Assembly (NCBI GenBank): GCA_030145015.1
Contig: JAQYWI010000101.1
Coordinates: 1 to 19,871, forward strand
Direction: 5' to 3'
DNA: 19,871 nt
Source: Desulfobacterales bacterium
GTDB taxonomy: Bacteria > Desulfobacterota > Desulfobacteria > Desulfobacterales > JAHEIW01
Under the pieces are notes generated by a model that saw only the letters and a program-made list of their open reading frames with translations, ran no database searches and was not told where the DNA came from. Every line of letters begins with the position of its first letter. Within the stretch, counting starts at the first letter, position 1. A program made the translations under genes and the position numbers. Positions 15,746 to 19,871 of this stretch are shown piece by piece.

Positions 15746-15852
15746 ACCGCTTTTCATAATAATGTTCCGAAATTCGGAATTGCGGTATAAACGGTTGTAC
15801 GGTTGTAGAAAAAAACGTTTGAATACCGGAACGTTTTTTTGACAACCACTAT
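15746..15852. repeat. Palindromic MITE-like element, copy 1 (related to 19747-19848)
   Basis: The left end CCGCTTTTC and CATAATAATGTTCCG (15755-15769) match the left part of the element at 19747 (CATAAATATGTTCCG, 13 of 15). The right end GACAACCACTAT (15841-15852) matches GACAACCGCTAT there (11 of 12). The middle differs. It contains the inner hairpins TTCCGAA-a-TTCGGAA (15765-15779) and 15809-15840. It lies in the divergent gap between the HD-GYP and DUF4124 genes. The rest of this gap (15479-15745) is AT-rich and shows nothing certain. Confidence 0.5.
15809..15840. terminator. A-tract/T-tract hairpin upstream of the DUF4124 gene
   Basis: Seven A plus CGTT (15809-15819) and AACG plus T-tract (15830-15840) are perfect 11-base complements with a 10-base loop. 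The symmetric A/T ends make it terminator-like in both directions. It insulates or attenuates the gene that starts 48 bases later, or is simply the core of the MITE-like element. Confidence 0.45.
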
Positions 15853-15888
15853 AGCGGCAAAAAATTAATAGCCGGGGAGAATCCATCG

Positions 15889-16428
15889 ATGAAGTATTTA
15901 AAAATTTTTGTATTAATCAGCTTCCTTTTGTTTTCAGTAAGTGCCTCTGCTGAATTCTATAAATATACCGATGAAAACGGAAATGTTCGGTTCACCGATG
16001 ATATCAATCAGGTACCGGAAGAACAGCGTTCCAGGATCCGCAGTTACGTGGAATCGCAAAGTGAAGAGGTCCCCGAGCAAGAAGCAACACAGGAAAATCC
16101 AGAAAAATCGGAACAACAGGCAAATTTTCCGGATTTATCAGAGGATGTTGCCGAGGAAGGTAGCATTGAAGAGCTTAAAAGCCGAATCGATGAAATTAAG
16201 AAGGAAATCGACCAAGAGTATGAGGCGTTGTTGAAAGAAAAGAAGCAGCTAGCCGAAGACAAAAAACAGGTCAAAACCAGAGAGCAGATCGAGAGCTACA
16301 ATAAAAGAATTGGAAGCTATAATTTACGGGGCGAAGATTTCATGAAAAAACAAAAGGAAAGAGATGCCCTAATTGACAATTATAATGCCCGCATCACGAA
16401 AAAGAATACTAAAGATAAAACCCAATAA
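15889..16428 (+). CDS. Secreted DUF4124 protein with coiled-coil tail
   Basis: A 179-residue exported protein. A signal peptide (1-21, ending SASA before EFYKY) is followed by the DUF4124 domain (FYKYTDENGNVRFTDDINQVP, PF13511). An acidic linker rich in Glu, Gln and Ser (about 55-95) leads to a long charged helix (about 95-165: IEELKSRIDEIKKEIDQEY) that should form a coiled coil. DUF4124 proteins are common envelope proteins of proteobacteria; the function is unknown. GGGGAG nine bases before the ATG is a good ribosome binding site. It appears monocistronic, with a 264-base gap after it. Confidence 0.88.
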   Translation: MKYLKIFVLISFLLFSVSASAEFYKYTDENGNVRFTDDINQVPEEQRSRIRSYVESQSEEVPEQEATQENPEKSEQQANFPDLSEDVAEEGSIEELKSRIDEIKKEIDQEYEALLKEKKQLAEDKKQVKTREQIESYNKRIGSYNLRGEDFMKKQKERDALIDNYNARITKKNTKDKTQ

Positions 16429-16533
16429 AAATAAGGATTTACAGTAAAAATAAACCATCGCTAAAAGAACGCTTTAATTCTCCCCCACCCATTTTATCCC
16501 CTGAACAGTCAGCTTGAGGCGTCCCTGTGCCAT

Positions 16534-16569
16534 AAACAAATTTAATTATTTGGTATTTAAACAAATTTA
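16534..16569 (+). promoter_or_regulatory. Direct repeats, possible operator
   Basis: AAACAAATTTA occurs twice, at 16534-16544 and 16559-16569, 25 bases apart and ending three bases before the -35 box of the promoter at 16573. Such spacing just upstream of a promoter suits a regulator site. No regulator gene is adjacent; function is inferred. Confidence 0.4.
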
Positions 16570-16572
16570 TAC

Positions 16573-16602
16573 TTGACAGAGTGCTGTTTTTTTCCCTATT
16601 CT
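16573..16602 (+). promoter_or_regulatory. Sigma-70-like promoter of the small gene at 16693
   Basis: TTGACA (16573-16578), 18-base spacer, TATTCT (16597-16602). The predicted start near 16609 gives a leader of about 85 bases that holds two hairpins. Confidence 0.65.
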
Positions 16603-16611
16603 CTTGTTACC

Positions 16612-16666
16612 AATTAAGAATATAGCTTAATTATCCGAAAAAATAGTTGCTTACAGATTTTTTCGG
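16612..16666 (+). promoter_or_regulatory. Structured leader of the small gene at 16693 (two hairpins)
   Basis: AATTAAG-aatatag-CTTAATT (16612-16632), then CCGAAAAAAT and ATTTTTTCGG (16635-16644 and 16657-16666), a perfect 10-bp stem with a 12-base loop. Both fall between the predicted transcription start and the ATG. There is no T-tract directly after the second stem, so it is not a plain terminator. Confidence 0.5.
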
Positions 16667-16692
16667 CATTGTTTAACAAACCGTAGGTAAAG

Positions 16693-16956
16693 ATGGTTGT
16701 TTCTTCAAATTACAATCTGATCCCCTATCCCGATCATAATTATCAGGTTCTACCTTATGTCCAGGATAATATGGTTGCCCATCAGGATCGTAGACAGGAA
16801 TCTGTTGAGCCGCATAAACTCTTACGGAGGCCTCATCCGGTTATTAAAGCCGCTGCCATCGATTTTGATTTTCGCGGCAATAGCTACGATGCCAAACATT
16901 GTTTACAATATTCCGATGCCGATCAGGTAGGTCGTCTGGTCGACCTTTATGCATGA
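16693..16956 (+). CDS. Small hypothetical protein
   Basis: An 87-residue protein I do not recognise. The N-terminus MVVSSNYNLIPYPDHNYQVL is polar and tyrosine-rich, the middle is basic (HKLLRRPHPVIKAA), and the end is YDAKHCLQYSDADQVGRLVD-LYA. There is no signal peptide or membrane segment. Support for it being real: a sigma-70 promoter and structured leader, TAGGTAAAG before the ATG, and an ending (GRLVDLYA) of the kind seen in other small Desulfobacterota proteins. It lies 120 bases before the aldolase gene on the same strand and could be co-transcribed. The M-V-SS start resembles the start of the protein at 18555, which may be chance. Confidence 0.65.
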   Translation: MVVSSNYNLIPYPDHNYQVLPYVQDNMVAHQDRRQESVEPHKLLRRPHPVIKAAAIDFDFRGNSYDAKHCLQYSDADQVGRLVDLYA

Positions 16957-17076
16957 TCTGATACCACACTCCGCAATCTCATTACTTTTCTTTCTTAATT
17001 CACCGCTTTATTATCAAAATAGAAATTTAAGAAACGAATTTCTCATGGATTAATTTATTACAAAGGAGAAAGCATC

Positions 17077-18378
17077 ATGCCGGAAAAAGTTCCCGGAGCC
17101 GGAAAAACGAAACATTTCGATAATGCGCTTCAAATTGGCCGTCCCCCTAATATTGTGAAGCTTTTCCCAAATTCCAAGGCCATGATTGTTAGCGGGAAAT
17201 TTATCGACAGGGCGATGCTGGCCAAAGGCAAAGCAATTGCCCTGGCGGCCAACGGTAGAAACAGCTTTGTCATCCGCGGCGCTCTTAGAGCCGCTCAAAA
17301 GGCCAATGCCGCCCTGATTATCGAAATCGCAAAGTCCGAAGGTGGCGCCAATGCCTACTGTGCGGTTAATTACTGGAATATTGCCCGCATTGTTGACGCG
17401 GCCTGCAACGAATTAAAAATTACCATCCCGGTGGCCATTCATGCCGATCACTACGGTATTAAAAACGGGGCCGATGTTGAGGCTGCCAAAGTCGAAATTC
17501 CAACCCTGTTTGAGGCCGGTATCACTTCTATGGCCATTGATGCATCTCACATGGCAGATGATAAAAACCTATTGGCCAGCATCGAGCTAAATAAATATGT
17601 TCCTAAATGGGCGGGGCTTGAAACTGAGGTCGGTGAAATTAAAGGCAAAGAGGGACTTTCCACTGTAGAGGAGGCCTTATTTCTCATCCAGGGCTTAAAC
17701 GCCCACGACATTTTCCCGGATTGGATTGCATTAAACAACGGCACCACCCATGGCATTGAGGCCAGTGGTCAGGGGATACAGGTCGACTTAACCGACCGAA
17801 TTCATAAAGCGTTGACTGATTATCAAATTTCCGGGGCGCAACACGGAACTTCCGGCAACAATTCAGACAGGCTGCGAGAAATTGCCGCCAAGACACAAAC
17901 GACAAAAGCAAACGTGGCAACAGCTCTGCAAATGATTTCATGGGGCTTGGAAGTAAATGATTATGGGAATGCCATCCTTGATGATGATGGTAACTTCAAA
18001 AAAGTTAAGGACGCCGGCGTTACCGAACAGATATGGTCTGAAATGGTGGTCTTCGCCGATAAGCATGGATATAAGGGCGGCGATTACAAAAAGCTAAATC
18101 TACCATTTGAAAATAAGCTGCTCGGACAACCTCAGAAGATTCGAGAACGCATGATAAACCGCGTCGAGGATTTTACATATAAAATGCTGGTCAATGTTTT
18201 CAATTCAGAAAATACGGCATCCTTGGCAATCGAAGCCATTCTTGATACCGGATCTTACGAAACCGGCCCAAAAGCAAGGCGCATGGAGGACCCGAATGAA
18301 TGGACTCCCGAGCAAATTCAAAAAAAAGCTGCGGAAATCAAAAGTGATAAAGGCCCGGCCGGTGAGTTTGATGATTAA
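17077..18378 (+). CDS. fba: Class II fructose-bisphosphate aldolase
   Basis: A 433-residue zinc-dependent aldolase that splits fructose 1,6-bisphosphate or forms it in gluconeogenesis. The motif HADHYG gives the catalytic Asp124 and zinc ligand His125; NNGTTHG (His225) and GAQHGTSG (His256) supply the other zinc ligands and phosphate site. At 433 residues it is longer than E. coli FbaA (359), through an N-terminal leader and a lysine-rich C-terminal tail after about residue 395. The ATG has AAAGGAGAAAGC upstream, a strong ribosome binding site. It follows the small gene at 16693 and is upstream of a separately promoted flagellar-regulon unit. With pfkA it covers the hexose-to-triose steps. 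Specificity for FBP rather than tagatose-BP is inferred. Confidence 0.9.
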   Translation: MPEKVPGAGKTKHFDNALQIGRPPNIVKLFPNSKAMIVSGKFIDRAMLAKGKAIALAANGRNSFVIRGALRAAQKANAALIIEIAKSEGGANAYCAVNYWNIARIVDAACNELKITIPVAIHADHYGIKNGADVEAAKVEIPTLFEAGITSMAIDASHMADDKNLLASIELNKYVPKWAGLETEVGEIKGKEGLSTVEEALFLIQGLNAHDIFPDWIALNNGTTHGIEASGQGIQVDLTDRIHKALTDYQISGAQHGTSGNNSDRLREIAAKTQTTKANVATALQMISWGLEVNDYGNAILDDDGNFKKVKDAGVTEQIWSEMVVFADKHGYKGGDYKKLNLPFENKLLGQPQKIRERMINRVEDFTYKMLVNVFNSENTASLAIEAILDTGSYETGPKARRMEDPNEWTPEQIQKKAAEIKSDKGPAGEFDD

Positions 18379-18503
18379 GCGGCTTTCCAATCAATGAAAT
18401 CAAAGTGTTTTCTATCGGCAGATTCCCACCGACGATTTTCTTGTATTATTAAATAATTACAGATAATTATAAAATCAGACGGTCCCCTGCTTTCATTTTT
18501 TCC

Positions 18504-18531
18504 TAAAGTTTTGATCAAGGCATACCGATAA
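18504..18531 (+). promoter_or_regulatory. FliA (sigma-28) flagellar promoter
   Basis: TAAAGTTT (18504-18511), a 12-base spacer, then ACCGATAA (18524-18531). The consensus is TAAAGTTT-N11-GCCGATAA; only the first base of the -10 and one base of spacing differ. It lies 24 bases before the ATG at 18555, so the two genes that follow belong to the late flagellar regulon. Confidence 0.8.
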
Positions 18532-18554
18532 ACCAGACAGGGGAAAATTGCCAA

Positions 18555-18977
18555 ATGTTTGTATCCAGTTATCAGATTCATAATGTATTAAATGTCTACA
18601 GTAAGCAGCTCAGTCAGGACAGAGGTGTCCAAGGACAGGAGGCAGGCAATAAAAAGCCGCTGTCCGACCAGATTAATCTATCGAGCGAGGGTAAACGCAG
18701 GGCCACAATTGAAAAGGTGGCCAAAGATATCATAAGTAAAATTTCTCATTATGGCTCTAAAGACGAAATTAAAGCGAGCACCTCTGATCGGCCCCGGGAC
18801 AATTTAAAAAACCATTTTGAATCCGATACCAAAAAGGAAACAACTTTTGTATTTAATGTGATTGACGATCTGAACAAAAAAATAAAAACCGCGCTGTCGG
18901 TCAAAGATAAGAGCTTTCTGATGAACAGGCTCGAACAATTGGACAAAGACGCGGTTGAAAAAGATGCTGACATTTAA
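18555..18977 (+). CDS. DVU0524 family FlgM-associated protein
   Basis: A 140-residue cytoplasmic, charged protein. MFVSSYQIHNVLNVYSKQLS is the conserved family start, followed by a variable linker and QINLSSEGKRRATIEKVAKD-II, the second conserved block. The family, named from Desulfovibrio, usually lies beside flgM, the anti-sigma-28 gene; its molecular role is not established. The C-terminal half (about 95-135) is helical and acidic. AGGGGAAA about 12 bases before the ATG is the likely ribosome binding site. The sigma-28 promoter supports a flagellar role. No flgM is recognisable inside the window, although a second small gene follows 58 bases later. Confidence 0.78.
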   Translation: MFVSSYQIHNVLNVYSKQLSQDRGVQGQEAGNKKPLSDQINLSSEGKRRATIEKVAKDIISKISHYGSKDEIKASTSDRPRDNLKNHFESDTKKETTFVFNVIDDLNKKIKTALSVKDKSFLMNRLEQLDKDAVEKDADI

Positions 18978-19035
18978 CAGTGAGCATCACTAGGATATGA
19001 GTCAGGAGGACTCATCAGAAAAAAAGGAGGAAACC

Positions 19036-19329
19036 ATGTTACATGCTATTGGAGAAGCCGCAATGCAACACACGGTGCGGACAAATTATGATAGTGAGAT
19101 GCAGCACCAGGATCTCGCTGTCAAGAAAAACGATCAAATCCGGAAGAAACGACCCGTTGAAAAAACGGAAGACAGTCGGAAGTCTGACCTGAATTTAAAG
19201 CAAGAGGAAGATACGACACGGAAAAACGCATTCGAAGATGGCCACATCGTGGTCGAGGAGTATAACAAAAACGGGGAAATCGTTCGCATAACCCCCCCGG
19301 GATATGTACTGTCAAATGAAATGGCTTAA
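19036..19329 (+). CDS. Small hypothetical protein in the sigma-28 unit
   Basis: A 97-residue hydrophilic protein. A helical N-terminus (MLHAIGEAAMQHTVRTNYDS) is followed by a long lysine/glutamate-rich linker (about 30-65) and a compact C-terminal block VVEEYNKNGEIVRITPPGYV. That ending is typical of small proteins in flagellar or chemotaxis neighbourhoods of Desulfobacterota (from memory), but I cannot name a function. The ATG at 19036 was chosen because AAGGAGGAAACC lies directly before it, a near-perfect ribosome binding site; an ATG at 18997 in frame has a weaker GGAGG only downstream. It is 58 bases after the DVU0524-family gene and presumably shares its promoter. Confidence 0.7.
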   Translation: MLHAIGEAAMQHTVRTNYDSEMQHQDLAVKKNDQIRKKRPVEKTEDSRKSDLNLKQEEDTTRKNAFEDGHIVVEEYNKNGEIVRITPPGYVLSNEMA

Positions 19330-19520
19330 TTAGACAGCCCTTGCCATTTCATCTATGCATATTGTACCTAACCCGGAGCTGAATTTTCATATCTGGATTT
19401 AGCCCATAGCGCACCTTGAACTGCGCCCCTACCCCTATATCTTTTCATCCCGGTTTTTTGATCCTGCAGCCTCATGATTCACTAGAACCCATCTCTAAAA
19501 AGCAGATCACGTTTAAAACG
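19330..19520. other. Intergenic gap
   Basis: No gene is supported. A small hairpin GCGCA/TGCGC with an 8-base loop lies at 19409-19426. The surrounding stretch (19380-19445) reads like a dispersed repeat I recall from related genomes but cannot verify. No clear terminator follows the gene ending at 19329. Confidence 0.4.
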
Positions 19521-19600
19521 AGTGCCTAAAGTGAACTAAAATGAGCTAAAGTGCCTAAAGTTTTGGCGTCGCTATGCTCCATCTTTTTTTATAAAAATGA

Positions 19601-19678
19601 TCGTTCGACCCAGTCGTTCGACCCAGTCGTTCGACCCAGTCGTTCGACCCAGTCGTTCGACCCAGTCGTTCGACCCAG
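19601..19678. repeat. 13-bp tandem repeat, six exact units
   Basis: TCGTTCGACCCAG repeated six times without a change (19601-19678). Unit length is not a multiple of three and no gene reads through, so it is non-coding. Confidence 0.97.
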
Positions 19679-19720
19679 AGGCTCTCGACGGGAGGCTCTC
19701 GACGGGAGGCTCTCGACGGG
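19679..19720. repeat. 14-bp tandem repeat, three exact units
   Basis: AGGCTCTCGACGGG repeated three times exactly (19679-19720), directly joined to the 13-bp array on its left and to the repeat C right arm on its right. Confidence 0.97.
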
Positions 19721-19746
19721 CAGAATTCCTTAACTTTAGTCACTTT

Positions 19747-19848
19747 ATAGCGGTTGTCATAAATATGTTCCGTTTGGTCTGAGTTCCTAAAAGGTAAAAT
19801 GCATATGTATAACGGTTTGAAATTATTGCAAAACAAGACAACCGCTAT
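19747..19848. repeat. Palindromic MITE-like element, copy 2
   Basis: ATAGCGGTTGTC (19747-19758) and GACAACCGCTAT (19837-19848) are perfect 12-base inverted repeats bounding a 102-base segment. The end motif TA-GCGGTTGTC/GACAACCGC-TA is consistent with a TA-targeting miniature element. Left 15 and right 12 bases are shared with the element at 15746-15852. No transposase is present. Confidence 0.6.
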
Positions 19849-19871
19849 CCTTCTGATTTTATTGAAAAAAA

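Larger units (their letters stand above)
19521..19746. repeat. Period-9/10 foldback repeat, copy C, carrying inserted tandem arrays
   Basis: The left arm AGTGCCTAAA GTGAACTAAA ATGAGCTAAA GTGCCTAAAG (19521-19560) is four 10-base units. The centre GTCGCTATGCTCCATC is identical to copy B. The right arm CCTTAACTTTAGTCACTTTA (19728-19747) matches copy B in part. Between ATAAAAATGA (ending 19600) and CAGAATTCCT (starting 19721), which are adjacent in copy B, lie 120 bases of tandem repeats. Confidence 0.85.

Noticed and set aside
19601..19720. CRISPR-like array
   Set aside because: Units are directly adjacent with no spacers, far too short for CRISPR repeats, and no cas gene is present.
19551..19836. 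Open reading frames on both strands across the tandem arrays
   Set aside because: They exist only because 13- and 14-base units avoid stops; the products are periodic (STQSFDP-type), have no ribosome binding sites, and the units are not multiples of three.

Overview
The window looks like a piece of the chromosome of a Desulfobacterota bacterium (Desulfobacterales-like, probably a sulfate reducer or a relative). The signs are a PxxKW-family cysteine-rich protein, a DVU0524-family FlgM-associated protein, an HD-GYP protein, a DUF4124 protein, and intergenic spaces crowded with short-period foldback repeats. This placement is inference from gene families; no 16S rRNA is present. Coding DNA is moderate in GC and the gaps are AT-rich.

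Layout. 1-842 (minus): the 5' end of tuf preceded by tRNA-Thr(UGU), tRNA-Tyr(GUA), tRNA-Gly(UCC) and tRNA-Thr(GGU), the same order and anticodons as the E. coli thrU-tyrU-glyT-thrT-tufB operon. 843-1526: AT-rich gap with a structured element and the promoter of a lipoprotein lytic transglycosylase with LysM repeats (1527-3377, +). Convergent to it are an RluF-type pseudouridine synthase (3539-4240, -) and argJ (4341-5513, -). 5514-6349 is a repeat-filled gap with a MITE-like element carrying nested hairpins, and a small possible zinc-ribbon gene that abuts an AEC transporter (6350-7261, +). Then come truA (7295-8035, +) and a class Ic aspartate aminotransferase (8263-9537, +).

9763-10041 (-) is the PxxKW protein with a clear sigma-70 promoter. 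pfkA (10574-11899, +) is a plant/TP0108-type phosphofructokinase. 12108-15478 (-) holds a GAF-HD-GYP protein and a TPR plus periplasmic-binding-fold lipoprotein (LpoA-like). 15889-16428 (+) is a secreted DUF4124 coiled-coil protein, 16693-16956 (+) a small unknown protein with a structured leader, and 17077-18378 (+) a class II aldolase. 18555-19329 (+) is a two-gene unit behind a FliA (sigma-28) promoter: the DVU0524-family protein and a small companion. 19330-19871 is repeats only.

How it fits together: mostly housekeeping (translation, RNA modification, arginine synthesis, glycolysis or gluconeogenesis through PFK and aldolase, cell-wall turnover, c-di-GMP signalling, flagellar regulon). 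No defence system, CRISPR array, prophage or biosynthetic cluster is visible. The unusual content lies in the gaps: at least seven arrays built on 6-, 7-, 8- or 9/10-base units, nearly all folded back as inverted repeats, plus 13- and 14-base tandem arrays sitting cleanly inside one of them.
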